From Subtercola lobariae (GTDB lineage: Bacteria > Actinomycetota > Actinomycetes > Actinomycetales > Microbacteriaceae), in assembly GCF_014640255.1 (NCBI RefSeq), contig NZ_BMGP01000002.1:719958-783957 (forward strand): a DNA stretch of 64,000 bases, in the 5' to 3' direction. The translations under genes and the position numbers were made by a program. How positions within the stretch are numbered: position 1 is the stretch's first letter; each line of letters begins with the position of its first letter. Below the pieces are notes generated by a model, which was given only the letters and a program-made list of their open reading frames with translations, was not told where the DNA came from and searched no databases. This document shows, piece by piece, positions 43,852 through 53,198 of the stretch.

Positions 43852-45146
43852 CACCGGCCTGTTGACCGTTCAGCCGGGCGACGGAGCATGTTGGCTCCCG
43901 ACTGCGTGATCAGCAGGGAATCGGTTTCTCGGGAGAGGGAGAGAACGATACCGATCGCGAGGAGGGAGCTGATCAGGGCTGTCCCGCCGGCAGAGATCAG
44001 AGGCAACGGCACGCCGAGCACAGGGACGAGGCCGAGTACGACCGCGATATTCACCAGAGCCTGGCCGATGATCCAGACCATGATCGATGCGGTCACGACT
44101 CGGGCGAACGGGTCGGGTGTGGCCCGGATGATGCGGAGGAACGCGACACCGAGAACAACGATCAGCAGGAGTACGACGCACGCGCCGATCAGGCCGAGTT
44201 CCTCACCGATGACGGCGAAGATGAAGTCCGTGTCGACTGCGGGAAGCCAGGACCATTTTGCTTTCGAGTTGCCAAGACCGACCCCGAAGATACCGCCGTC
44301 ACCGAGCGCGAAGTAGCCGTTCTGGATCTGCCACCCCGACCCGCTGTAGTCCGCGGTTGCCGGGTGCAGAAAGGAGAGGATCCGGGTGACCCGGTTGGGC
44401 CGTGACAGCGCGGTCAGTATCGCGATCGTTGCCGAAACGGCAGTCAACAAGACGAGGTGGCGAAGCGGTATTCCGGCGAAGAACAGGCCGCCGAGAACCA
44501 TCATGATCAAAATGACGGTGGTACCGAGGTCGCCGCCAAGCGCGACGAGGATGATCGAACTGCCGAGCACCAACACGGTCGGTATGAGCGTGTGTGAGAA
44601 CTGGGTGATCCGATGTTGCTTCTTCGCCAGGAACATGCCGAGCCAAAGCACGACGCCGACTTTGATCAGCTCAGACGGTTGTAGTGCGGGGATCGGCCCG
44701 AGTTGGAGCCAGTTGCGGTTACCGTTCACCGTCACACCCAGCGGGGTGGCGATCACGAGGAGTTGCAGCACACAACCGCCAGCGAGAACCAGCCAGGCCG
44801 AGCGTTTCCAGAACGTCGATGGCAGCCTGGACGCTACGAGGAGCAGAGGAATACCGATCAGCGCGTACGTGCCTTGGCGAAAAAAAACGCTGAAAGAACT
44901 GCTGTCATCAATCTCCGATCCCACTGATGACGAGGAAAGCACCATGACCAGCCCAAAGGCGACCATGAACACCGTCACGCCGAAGAGCAAATAGAAATTC
45001 GATGACACCATCTGTAAAGGTTTGCCAAGGAAGATGCGGGCTGATCGAAATCCCTGGGTCGGCTCCGCGCGCCAAACTGCCGGGTGCTGGCTGCGCCGCG
45101 TTCTCATCGAACCGGTATGGGTGCGGGTCGTCCGGGTGCTGGTCAT
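43851..45146 (-). CDS. FtsW/RodA/SpoVE family SEDS protein
   Basis: 431 residues, about ten helices. Conserved SEDS elements: NWLQLGPIPALQPSELIKVG, GGDLGTTVILIMM, ALGDGGIFGVGLGNSKAKWS, TDFIFAVIGEELGLIGA and a final SAGGTALISSLLAIGI. SEDS proteins polymerise lipid II glycan. The ATG at 45146 overlaps the preceding stop (ATGA). Placed between a small membrane protein and an aquaporin rather than beside a penicillin-binding protein, so it is probably an accessory copy. Confidence 0.85.
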   Translation of the reverse strand: MTSTRTTRTHTGSMRTRRSQHPAVWRAEPTQGFRSARIFLGKPLQMVSSNFYLLFGVTVFMVAFGLVMVLSSSSVGSEIDDSSSFSVFFRQGTYALIGIPLLLVASRLPSTFWKRSAWLVLAGGCVLQLLVIATPLGVTVNGNRNWLQLGPIPALQPSELIKVGVVLWLGMFLAKKQHRITQFSHTLIPTVLVLGSSIILVALGGDLGTTVILIMMVLGGLFFAGIPLRHLVLLTAVSATIAILTALSRPNRVTRILSFLHPATADYSGSGWQIQNGYFALGDGGIFGVGLGNSKAKWSWLPAVDTDFIFAVIGEELGLIGACVVLLLIVVLGVAFLRIIRATPDPFARVVTASIMVWIIGQALVNIAVVLGLVPVLGVPLPLISAGGTALISSLLAIGIVLSLSRETDSLLITQSGANMLRRPAERSTGR

Positions 45147-45448
45147 GACGTGCGACGCCGTTCGTTTCTGACGGTGCTGGGCTCTTCTCGCAGACGTTCT
45201 TCCATCTCGGCCGCCCACCCGTCCCCGGCCGGTGCGCTAAAGGTGATCTGTGCTTCGCCACGGCGGGTCAGCCGGCCGTAGCAGATCATCGAGAGTGTGG
45301 TCATGACAAGGCTTGCCCCGAGAAGTGCCAGGCCACCCCATGAACTCTGGTCTCGGATGATCTGGGCGACAGAGTCGACACTCATCAGCAGATACAGCAC
45401 CGCAAGAACTGCCCATAACCACCGCCCGGAAGGTGTTCTGCGTCTCAT
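45143..45448 (-). CDS. Small two-helix membrane protein
   Basis: 101 residues: RRR start, helices at about 10-28 and 37-58, then a charged cytoplasmic tail with EMEERLREEPS. The ATG at 45448 is preferred because the frame further upstream looks non-coding. First gene of the coupled operon with the SEDS protein and aquaporin. Not recognised. Confidence 0.55.
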   Translation of the reverse strand: MRRRTPSGRWLWAVLAVLYLLMSVDSVAQIIRDQSSWGGLALLGASLVMTTLSMICYGRLTRRGEAQITFSAPAGDGWAAEMEERLREEPSTVRNERRRTS

Positions 45449-45748
45449 GACTGCGAGAGTACCCGCCAAAATCCGCCAGAACGTTCTCGGCACGCACCCG
45501 ACGCTAAGCATGAGTCTTTTGACACAAACCAGGTCGAGTTTCCGCTGCCTTGATTCAGCGGCTGCGAGATAGGCCTCAAACTAAATCCGCTGGTGCACCT
45601 ATTTTGAGCGCCCGGTGTCCATCGTGAAAAGCCTGGATGCCCCGATCGGGATTGCGTCATCTCATGCTCTGATTGGGGGTTGTCGTTCTCTCACTAAAGT
45701 GTGCTCGAGGCGGGGAGGGAATGCGGCGTCTTCGTCTAGGGTTGCCGG

Positions 45749-46720
45749 ATGCCCAAGACCCGCTGTTACCGTGATGGTGTGATCGTCGACCAGAATTTTC
45801 CGCTAGCCGACGTTTCCGAGCACCTCGATGAGCCGTTATCGGTGGTCTGGGTAGACCTCTGTAGGCCGGATATTTCAGAACTCGAGGTTCTTGCCAGCGA
45901 ACTTGATCTGCACGCTCTCGCGGTAGAGGATGCGGTGAATCTGCATCAACGCCCCAAACTGGACCGGTACGCCGATCATCTCTTTCTGTCTGGCTATCGG
46001 GCCCGGTTCGACGCGGACACGGGAAATGTCACGACGAGTGAGGTGGCCGCGTTCATCACCGAGCGTGCCCTCGTGACGGTGCGTAAAGACGACAGGTTCG
46101 ACATTGACGCTGTGACAGCCCGGTGGGACGGGTCCCCTGATCTCGCCCGGAACGGGGTCGGGTACCTCGTCTACGGACTCATCGACTACCTCGTTGACGG
46201 CTACTTCGAAGCCGTGCAGAGCCTCGATGAAGAGATCGAGGATGTCGCCGCGCAACTGTTCGAACCCGCAGCGGACCAAGAGAAACTCCAACGCCGCATC
46301 TTCGACTTGCGGAGGGGGCTCGTTGTTCTTCGGCGAGTGTCGCTGCCGATGCGTGAAGTCGTGAACACGATCTTGCGCCGTGACCTGCGTCTAGTCACCG
46401 AGGAGATGGGTCCGTACTTCCAAGACGTCTACGACCACATCCTCCGCGTCACCGAATGGACCGAGAGTCTGCGTGACCTGGCCACCAGCGTCCTTGAAGC
46501 CAACCTCGCCATCCAGGGCAACCGGCTGAACGTGATCACCAAAAAAGTCACCGGATGGGCGGCGATCATCGCCGTGCCGACCGCGATCACCGGATTCTAT
46601 GGCCAGAACGTGCCTTACCCCGACTTCGGGCAGTTCAGCGGATTCATCACCTCGTGCGCGCTGATCCTCGGCCTCGGTGTGGCGCTCTACGTCATCTTCA
46701 AACGAAAAGACTGGATCTGA
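45749..46720 (+). CDS. corA: CorA family Mg2+/divalent cation transporter
   Basis: 323 residues. Cytoplasmic funnel (1-260) with AVEDAVNLHQRPKLDRYADH, a long stalk helix, then two C-terminal helices (about 265-285 and 297-315). The selectivity motif normally GMN reads YGQN (in ITGFYGQNVPYP) and the chain ends KRKDWI. Variation at the middle residue occurs in some actinobacterial members. Transports Mg2+, Co2+ or a related ion. Stands alone. Confidence 0.85.
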   Translation: MPKTRCYRDGVIVDQNFPLADVSEHLDEPLSVVWVDLCRPDISELEVLASELDLHALAVEDAVNLHQRPKLDRYADHLFLSGYRARFDADTGNVTTSEVAAFITERALVTVRKDDRFDIDAVTARWDGSPDLARNGVGYLVYGLIDYLVDGYFEAVQSLDEEIEDVAAQLFEPAADQEKLQRRIFDLRRGLVVLRRVSLPMREVVNTILRRDLRLVTEEMGPYFQDVYDHILRVTEWTESLRDLATSVLEANLAIQGNRLNVITKKVTGWAAIIAVPTAITGFYGQNVPYPDFGQFSGFITSCALILGLGVALYVIFKRKDWI

Positions 46721-46923
46721 AAACCCGAACGCGCTGAGCTTGGTGCGACAGTGATGAGTGTCTCAACAAGCTAGAGGTTAACAAGACACGCCTCTCCCCC
46801 GGCAAACAGTCCACACAATTAGCCAAACTGCGCGGATGTGGTTTGTCTCGGAAACTCGTCTCATGAGGCCGCGTGTCTCAACGCTCGTTTTAGGGGTTTT
46901 TGGGGCTGGACGTCGGGATGAGG

Positions 46924-47460
46924 CTTTTGGGGTACACGCGGGTGAGTACCCCGGCGTAGGAGGCACAGTCGCAGATCGATGCGCTCGTGAGGATGGGCGT
47001 GCATCAACGAGACATTTTGCCCGACGCGATGTCGGGAACGAAGGTCGCCGCGAGTAGGCCGGCGATGAGCCGGCTGCTTGAGTACGCCGTCGAGGGTGAC
47101 ACGGTCGTGGTCTGGCGGATTAGCCGGGTTAGGCCGTTCGCTGATTGATGTGTTGAACACGGTGAAGTCGCCGCAGCATTCAGGTATCAGCGTTCACAGT
47201 GTCGGACGGGATGGACCCATTGACGAAGACCGGCCGAATGATGCTCGCCACAATGGCCGAGTACGAACGCGACTCATCGTCGAACGCGTCATCGACGGTA
47301 TCGCGGTGGCTCAAGGCGCCGGTAGCCGGTTCGGCAGACCGGTCAGCGACCCGACGGTGATCGCGGAGAAACTGAAGTTCGTCTGCGCTGCGTGGAAGAA
47401 CGGCAAAAAGGTCGCAGCGACCGCTGAACTCGTCGGTTGGTCCGTCCTCCTGACACGAGG
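46924..47460 (+). pseudogene. Serine recombinase (resolvase) pseudogene
   Basis: Reads LLGYTRVSTPA, an in-frame TAG, then EAQSQIDALVRMGVHQRDIL, PDAMSGTKVAASRPAMSRLL and GDTVVVWRISRV in one frame. LIDVLNTVKS is in a second and GRMMLATMAEYERD in a third, and VIDGIAVAQ...GRPVSDPTVI and the HTH-like end return to the second. One nonsense and several frameshifts. Nothing further is recognised from 47461 to 47760. Confidence 0.8.
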
Positions 47461-47760
47461 TTGAGGAGCGCGTCCCAATCATCCTCGGGAACGGCCGACA
47501 GCACCGAGCGGCAGGTCTCTACCACGCCGCTCGTGCCGCTTCCGTCCTGTCTTCGTGTTCTTCGTAGGACGCTAGACAGCGACTCGCAGCGCAGCTGCCG
47601 CGAGTCCACTGGGAATCCGTCGGTTGGGCTGAGTTGAGGAGCATACAGATTCAAAGAACACCGGGATCTCTAACGAATTCTGGGGTCGCCTGTTCTAGAA
47701 CGGTGATGACGAGGGGAGTGATGTCTGTCCAGAATCTTTTCGTGGTAGCACACATACCGG

Positions 47761-48222
47761 TCACCGCCGTTCCCCGTCGACGGCGGGAAGGGTGACGGCG
47801 GGATAGGATTCGACGTACTTCTCCTCCCCTGGTCCGCGATAAGTGCACGTGCGCGCTGCCGTGTCGACCTCATAGCGGATCACCCCGGACTGGAAGGTGG
47901 CCTCGACGAATTCGGGGAAGCTGCTCTCTCCGCGCTGGTCCACCCTGATGGCTTCAATGAGTCGGTCCTCGTCAAAGGGAACGATCAGCGTTAGCCCGGC
48001 TAAGGCGAGGGACCCTGGCTGGAGCACAGCGCCCTGCTCGGTCAGATAGACGACGGTTGAGGAGGGCACGTCGAAGATATACGCGGAGACGCCCGCCGCG
48101 CGCAGCGACTCAGCGAGATAAGGAAAGCCTCCCACGCGAGGGCGGACCGCTGAAGCGCGCTCGAGCGCGGCGGCCACAACGGCAACGAGATCGGTGGGGG
48201 TGGTGCGGGGTGAAGAGGTCAT
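47761..48222 (-). CDS. DUF1398 family protein
   Basis: 153 residues: VGGFPYLAESLRAAGVSAYI, VVYLTEQGAVLQPGSLALAG, FPEFVEATFQSGVIRYEVDT, CTYRGPGEEKYVESYPAV. This order matches DUF1398 (YbcV-like) proteins of unknown function. Divergent from a MarR gene with a perfect palindrome between them, so it is probably the MarR target. Confidence 0.65.
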   Translation of the reverse strand: MTSSPRTTPTDLVAVVAAALERASAVRPRVGGFPYLAESLRAAGVSAYIFDVPSSTVVYLTEQGAVLQPGSLALAGLTLIVPFDEDRLIEAIRVDQRGESSFPEFVEATFQSGVIRYEVDTAARTCTYRGPGEEKYVESYPAVTLPAVDGERR

Positions 48223-48273
48223 CGTGAGTCAATTCCGATCGGTTCGGTTACGTGTGACCAATATCACCACACA

Positions 48274-48289
48274 TGACACCTATGTGTCA
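48274..48289. promoter_or_regulatory. MarR operator palindrome
   Basis: TGACAC, spacer CTAT, GTGTCA: perfect 6-bp arms in the 125-bp divergent region between the DUF1398 gene and the MarR gene. Confidence 0.6.
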
Positions 48290-48347
48290 AGATGGACCGA
48301 CCAGACCGATAGTGATATATTTTACTGATCTGACATACACTAGAGAA

Positions 48348-48794
48348 GTGACCTCAGTGAAGGACGTGGAAGGTTTGTACTCGGAGCTGTTCGAGGCGGC
48401 CAGCGTCGGCCGACGGCACGGTGAAAGAATCGCCGCCCTCGCTGACCAGACGCAGTCCCGGTGGCAGACCCTGTGGACGATCGATGTCGCCCCGCTCACC
48501 GTTCCGCAGATCGCACGCCGACTCGGCGTTAGCCGCCAGCACATTCTGCGACTCACCGGCGAACTACACGCCGAGGGACTCGTCGAGAGTCGACTCAACC
48601 CGGATCACAAGACTTCGCCACTGATCGTCCTTACCCCCGCCGGGGAAAAGATCCTGCACCGCATCAACGGGGCCGGACGTATCTCGAACCAGGCTCTCTT
48701 AGAGTCATTGACTCCCGCGCGGATCGACGATTTGCGTCTCCTCCTCCACGACTTCATCCGCATCATCAGCGACGAAGATGCGCGGCACATCTGA
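48348..48794 (+). CDS. MarR family transcriptional regulator
   Basis: 148 residues. Winged helix with LTVPQIARRLGVSRQHILRL and LHAEGLVESRLNPDHKTSPL, then a helical C terminus. GTG start at 48348; the open frame upstream would cross the palindrome. Probable repressor of the divergent DUF1398 gene. Confidence 0.8.
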   Translation: MTSVKDVEGLYSELFEAASVGRRHGERIAALADQTQSRWQTLWTIDVAPLTVPQIARRLGVSRQHILRLTGELHAEGLVESRLNPDHKTSPLIVLTPAGEKILHRINGAGRISNQALLESLTPARIDDLRLLLHDFIRIISDEDARHI

Positions 48795-49090
48795 ACCACT
48801 ACAAGCGCGCTGCGACTCAGCCCGACAAGTGACGCAGCTCCCATCAGTAGTTACTGCCATGCACGACACGATTCTCAGTGCAGGTGACGATCCAGCACGC
48901 GATGGGAGTAACCGGATCGCATTGTTCATCCGAAGCGTCTCGCAAGCTGAATGTCGCACAAATGCGCGGGTTGCGTGGCACCGAGGTGCGAAATCTGCTC
49001 TCGTGAACCCCGTCCACGCAACAGAGATTGCGAGCACGAGTCATGAGACTCGACACACCGGAGCGGACGCGGCCCGCAACACCGTCACTG
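48795..49090. other. Intergenic region with no recognised gene
   Basis: 296 bp between the MarR gene and the DUF4012 pseudogene. Open frames here look like shadows. Confidence 0.4.
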
Positions 49091-50447
49091 TCATAGACCG
49101 TTAGGCAGGTTACTGTGTGGCGCTGCAGCCTGGCGCTTTGGTGGTCTGGGCGGTTTTGGGTTCATCATCGGCGTTACTTCATTAAGGGGCGCTCCGTAGG
49201 TGCCAGGTGTACCGGTGAATGTGGCGGTGACGGTGTTTGTTTCGCCGGGTGCTAGGTCGACGAGGTAGCGGGCGACGGGCCTGCCGAAGTCTTCAGCGTC
49301 AGAGCGGACGTTCGCGTCGATGCTGGTTCCGTCGATCCTGGCGCCGCTGATGCTGGCTCCGACGGGGCCGTAGACGTACACTTCGGTGCTGAACGTTTTG
49401 CCGTGAAAGTTTCCGCCGACGACGAAGTCGGGCAGCGCGTTCGCTTCCTCGGTCGTGATGCTTGAATGGAGGGTCACGGTTTCAGTGAAGGTGGGTCCCG
49501 CGTGTTGGTGCACGCGTCGGTGCTGAGCGCGGTGGTGGCGTGTAGCCAATAGTCGGTTTTCGAGAAGGATTCGTCACGAAAGTATGTGCCGACGACGGTT
49601 TCCCTGGTGTTATCGGTGGGCAACACTCCGTCGAGCTTTGAGCCGGCGATCAGACTCTCTTCGTTGGGTGTGCGCTCCAGGCCGGCAGATCACCGGTCTG
49701 GATGCTTTTGTTGACCGCGGTCAGCAAAACGATCGGGTCGGCGGGGGTTAGTGAACACGGTCTTCGCAGTGGCGGTGAAGAACGGGTTGGTGTCTTTTTC
49801 AATATCGGCTGCCGGGTACCGCAGGTAGATGTTATGTAGGAGGAGGCTGACCGCGTTTTGCGCGGTCAGGACGTCGCCTGATTGAAGTGTCATCGGCCCG
49901 GTGACAGCGAGAAGGTTGGACAGTGCGATCGGGTCGATCGTGATGACACCGTCGATGGTGCCTCCCTGGTATTTTTCCCAGAACGCTTTCATCGTTAACG
50001 CCGCCGTTGGGAAGTCGGGGCGGCCGGTTGACCAGTTCAGCGTTGACGCGATCCCCGGGAGTATATGTTCAGCAGGTTCTGATCCATCGGCCGGGCTGGC
50101 ACGTCGTTGAGGGGGAAATCGCCGCTGTCAGCGGACGCCGTCAGACTGACCGAACCGTTATCAACCGTGATCATTGACAAGGCGGCAGGTCCCCCACCTA
50201 ACGCCGTCGTCTCAGCGTTATTGAGAAAGCCGATCAGGTAGTGTCGGGGCCCGTTCACACCGAGGATGTTCTGCACGGTCGCGACGTCATTCTGGGCCTC
50301 GTTGAGGCGGGTTTGCAGATCGGTGAGTGTTGTTAAGAGTTGGGTGCGAGCTGTTCCAACCTGCGGGACCGTGCCAACGGTGTTGATCTGTGTCGATGAG
50401 GTGGTGGCGGCTGCGACAGCATTGGTGATGGTTTGCAGAGTGCTGCT
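49091..50447 (-). pseudogene. DUF4012 protein pseudogene, cut by IS3 element
   Basis: The order is right but frames alternate: LNEAQNDVATVQNILGVNGP and RHYLIGFLNNAETTALGGGP (50447-50037), GGTIDGVITIDPIALSNLLA (around 49960), SFSKTDYWLHATTALS (near 49560), TVTLHSSITTEEANALPDFV to the stop at 49091. At least three indels. DUF4012 proteins are membrane-anchored envelope proteins of about 600 residues; the 5' half is missing at the IS border. Confidence 0.8.
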
Positions 50448-50458
50448 TGTGTTCCGCG

Positions 50459-51409
50459 TCAAGTGGTTGGCAGGGTTTCTTCTTTTTCGAAGTTGGGGAT
50501 GGTGGGGTCGGCGAGGCCGGCGTGGACGTCGGCGGGCCGGTTCCAGGCGATCGCTTCGTGTGGGCGGACGTGGTTGTAGTCGGCGCGGTACGCGCCTATC
50601 TGCTCGACAAGGCTGAGGCCGTGCTCGATTTCCTCACGGAACAGCCATTCGTATTTCATCGACCCGAACCCGCGTTCGCGTGACCCGTTCTGGACAGGCG
50701 TCCGCACCCTCGTGCGAACATGCCGAAGCTCTGGATGCGCGGTGATGAACGCCTCGAAACGGAACGACCTGAACGGGCCGCCGTTATCCGTGACGATCGT
50801 GAGCACGGGCCGGATTTCGCCTGTCTCTGGGTCGACGACAGCATCATCGATGAGCGGGTGACCGAACAGCCGTTCGGCCTCGGTCAGGGCGAGTTCGACA
50901 GCCGCGATCGCGTCATGCTGGTTGCTGGTCGGTGAAACATGGCAGTCGTATTCGTACTTCGACCAGTAGTCCCGGCAGCCAGCGATGCGCCACACCCCAC
51001 CGGTCATGGTCTCGTAGTCGCTGAAATCCAGCTGCCAGACCTGGTTCGGGCCTGTGGGTTCTTGGGCGAACGCAGCCTTACGACGTTCGGCGAGCTTCCG
51101 GCGTTCGCGCTGGTAATCAGCGGGCAAGATCAGGCCCTCGTCACGCAGCAACCGCAACACGGTCGCCTGCGACACCCGGTGCCCATCATGCCGGGTCATC
51201 GCCCACACCTTCCGGTGACCCCACGCCGGATGCGCCTGCGCATGCTTTACGACCAGCTCCCGGGCACCCACCCTGGCGGGCCTGGGCCATGGGCCTTTCG
51301 GCGGCCGTGACGTGCGGGCTTTCGCCTGCCAGCGCCGCCAAGTGCGTTCGGGCATGTCGATGATTTCGCAGAACCTCGAAGTCGACATGCCCGCATCTTT
51401 ACGGATCAC
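50459..51409 (-). CDS. IS3-family transposase orfB
   Basis: 316 residues. HTH_21-like region (ELVVKHAQAHPAWGHRKVWA), then the rve integrase core: WQLDFSDYE (first Asp), LTIVTDNGGPF (second Asp), GFGSMKYEWLF with the Glu, and YNHVRPHEAI. The C terminus reads into the element's terminal repeat. Appears intact. It is probably made as a fusion with orfA by frameshifting across the 4-bp overlap. Confidence 0.9.
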   Translation of the reverse strand: MIRKDAGMSTSRFCEIIDMPERTWRRWQAKARTSRPPKGPWPRPARVGARELVVKHAQAHPAWGHRKVWAMTRHDGHRVSQATVLRLLRDEGLILPADYQRERRKLAERRKAAFAQEPTGPNQVWQLDFSDYETMTGGVWRIAGCRDYWSKYEYDCHVSPTSNQHDAIAAVELALTEAERLFGHPLIDDAVVDPETGEIRPVLTIVTDNGGPFRSFRFEAFITAHPELRHVRTRVRTPVQNGSRERGFGSMKYEWLFREEIEHGLSLVEQIGAYRADYNHVRPHEAIAWNRPADVHAGLADPTIPNFEKEETLPTT

Positions 51410-51723
51410 CTCGAGGTCCTCGAAGGACCCAAACGGCCCTCAGCGCTCTTCTTCCACACCCGAATCTCGACCGCGGCCTCGCCCAAAGCCTGAGTCAGTT
51501 CGCTGACTTCTTCTTCGAGCTGCCGCTCACGCGACGAGGGCTTCGATTTACCAGTCTCGATACCCGCCCTGCCAGCCTCGAGGAACTGGCGTTTCCAGTT
51601 CCCGATCGCTTGCTCAGACACCTTCTCACGACGCGCCGCCTCAGCGACCGTGATCTCGTTCTGCAGGATCGACAACACAATACGAAGCTTCTTCTCCGCC
51701 GGGATCGTCGGTGGACGACTCAT
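51406..51723 (-). CDS. IS3-family transposase orfA
   Basis: 105 residues. HTH (EKKLRIVLSILQNEITVAEA, ARREKVSEQAIGNWKRQF), then a leucine-zipper-like coil (ERQLEEEVSELTQALGEAAV). It overlaps orfB by 4 bp in another frame. Confidence 0.85.
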   Translation of the reverse strand: MSRPPTIPAEKKLRIVLSILQNEITVAEAARREKVSEQAIGNWKRQFLEAGRAGIETGKSKPSSRERQLEEEVSELTQALGEAAVEIRVWKKSAEGRLGPSRTSR

Positions 51724-51799
51724 AACAGTTCAGACCTTTCAGCAGGGGCACCGCTCACGCAACTAACAACCCCTGCCAACAATTCTGACGCGCGACACA

Positions 51800-52059
51800 G
51801 CATCTTCGATACTGCCCTAACAGCCGGCCTCATCCCGTGGGTGACGATCAGCGCGGCCGTGCTGGTATACCTTCCGTCCTACGCCCTAGACGGGTTCGCG
51901 ACCGAACGCGGTATCCTCAGAACCGCCGCATTCGCCGGGCTGATCATCGCCGTCTTCACACATCCTGGCACCCGCTGGGCACGCCAACCCGTCACAAATT
52001 CTTCTGCCCTTGACGGTACTGAGGCGGCCGGAGCGAGGCCAACAGGTCAGCTTCGGTAA
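51800..52059 (+). pseudogene. Membrane protein C-terminal fragment at IS3 border
   Basis: The frame enters from the IS edge with SIFDTALTAGLIPWVTISAA and continues RTAAFAGLIIAVFTHPGTRW: two helices and a polar tail. No start codon belongs to it; it is the tail of a gene cut by the IS or a deletion. Family not identified. Confidence 0.45.
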
Positions 52060-52122
52060 AGTCTTTTTCTGTCGTTATTTCTTACCAGCTGGCCGTCTTT
52101 ATCCGAGTGGAGACCCGATCCG

Positions 52123-52545
52123 ATGGGGTACCTGTTGTACGGCAGCCCGGCTGTTGTCGTCGAGTTCGATGACCGGGCCCTTGCGCATCTTCGAGTTGTG
52201 ATCATCGCCAAGTTGCGCCGGAACGAATCTTTCACCTTCGACTACGCCCTCCCACCAGAACACGGCAGTGGCCGTGTCTCGCTCTGGCTCCACCCCGCGA
52301 TCGGGTTGCAGTTCGTGTTCCGAAGCGGCCACGCCCCCGACATGAATCGCGCCTGGATCGAGGTGTTAGTGCGCGGCGCCAACACCGCACGCGGGCTGCA
52401 ACTCCTACCCGAACCCGAACCCGCCGCCGCTCACGAGTTGCCGGATGGCTGGCTACCGGGTGGCGATCCGGCTCAACACGTCGTACGTTCGAAACGTGGC
52501 CATACTGATCAAACCCTGATCGGCCCGCTCAGATCGCCACGGTAA
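52123..52545 (+). CDS. DUF7882 family protein
   Basis: 140 residues. MGYLLYGSPAVVVEFDDRAL, IIAKLRRNESFTF, GSGRVSLWLHPAIGLQFVF, RAWIEVLVRGANTARGLQLL. The family is sometimes mis-named as an ATP-dependent ligase; no ligase motif is present here. A short paralogue lies at 30992-31264. A Pro/Glu-rich C-terminal extension follows the domain. Function unknown. Confidence 0.7.
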   Translation: MGYLLYGSPAVVVEFDDRALAHLRVVIIAKLRRNESFTFDYALPPEHGSGRVSLWLHPAIGLQFVFRSGHAPDMNRAWIEVLVRGANTARGLQLLPEPEPAAAHELPDGWLPGGDPAQHVVRSKRGHTDQTLIGPLRSPR

Positions 52546-52577
52546 TCAAAACCGATCTGGAGCGGGTTGCTTGATCG

Positions 52578-53018
52578 ATGCAGGCTCCGTCAAAGCAATG
52601 TGGAGGAACAATGATGTTTAGCGCGTGTGCGATACGAACGCGGATCATTGACTCACCGATCTGGCAGCATCACCCGCAACCGGCCGCGATCGTGACAGCT
52701 GGCCGTGAGCGGGCGCACCACATACGAGAGTCAACGCCAGGCATCGTAGGCACACTCGCCCATGCGCTACCACACCCCCACCACCGGCGATCCGCCACTG
52801 ACCAAACAAGAAGCGCCCGGATTGTTCTGCATGACCGGGGTGAGGACTCTTGGGCCGTGATGAACGAGGCCGGCATGTGCGTAGGTAACATCGCTCGCGT
52901 CGGACCCCACTACCGGGTATTCCATACCGCCGACACCCACGGCGCCGCCTTCGATTTCCCTAGCCTGCGGCTCGCGGCGGGCTACTTCAACGAATACGAC
53001 GCAACCCGCGATCTTTAA
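52578..53018 (+). CDS. Hypothetical protein, start uncertain
   Basis: Up to 146 residues. Only the last 65 look protein-like (RIVLHDRGEDSWAVMNEAGM, VGPHYRVFHTADTHGAAFDF, LRLAAGYFNEYDA); the first half is low-complexity. It may be a short gene starting inside this frame. Not recognised. 53019-53198 after it is empty. Confidence 0.3.
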   Translation: MQAPSKQCGGTMMFSACAIRTRIIDSPIWQHHPQPAAIVTAGRERAHHIRESTPGIVGTLAHALPHPHHRRSATDQTRSARIVLHDRGEDSWAVMNEAGMCVGNIARVGPHYRVFHTADTHGAAFDFPSLRLAAGYFNEYDATRDL

Positions 53019-53198
53019 CACGCACCAACACAGCCCGCAGCGAGCACGAACCCGTGCGGGAATGGGCGCAATTCAACCCGTGGCGCATGCTGTCAAACAC
53101 GATCGTTTCTGAGTGCGACGACTAGTTGGGGCCGGCACCATCCTCGGACGCTACCGATTGATTCTCTATAGCCCTATGCGAGTGAGTCGTGATTGCTT

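Larger units (their letters stand above)
50448..51799. mobile_element. IS3-family insertion sequence
   Basis: 1352 bp. Related ends start TGTGT...CGCGTCA and run to GTTGGCAGGG on each side (50448-50475 and the complement at 51771-51799). It carries two overlapping minus-strand frames. No convincing target duplication; the flanks come from two different broken genes, pointing to an adjacent deletion. Confidence 0.8.

Noticed and set aside
47343..47654. 103-residue minus-strand frame after the resolvase pseudogene
   Set aside because: Overlaps the resolvase tail antisense and has no domain; the short VPEDDWDALLNLV stretch is not enough to call a gene.
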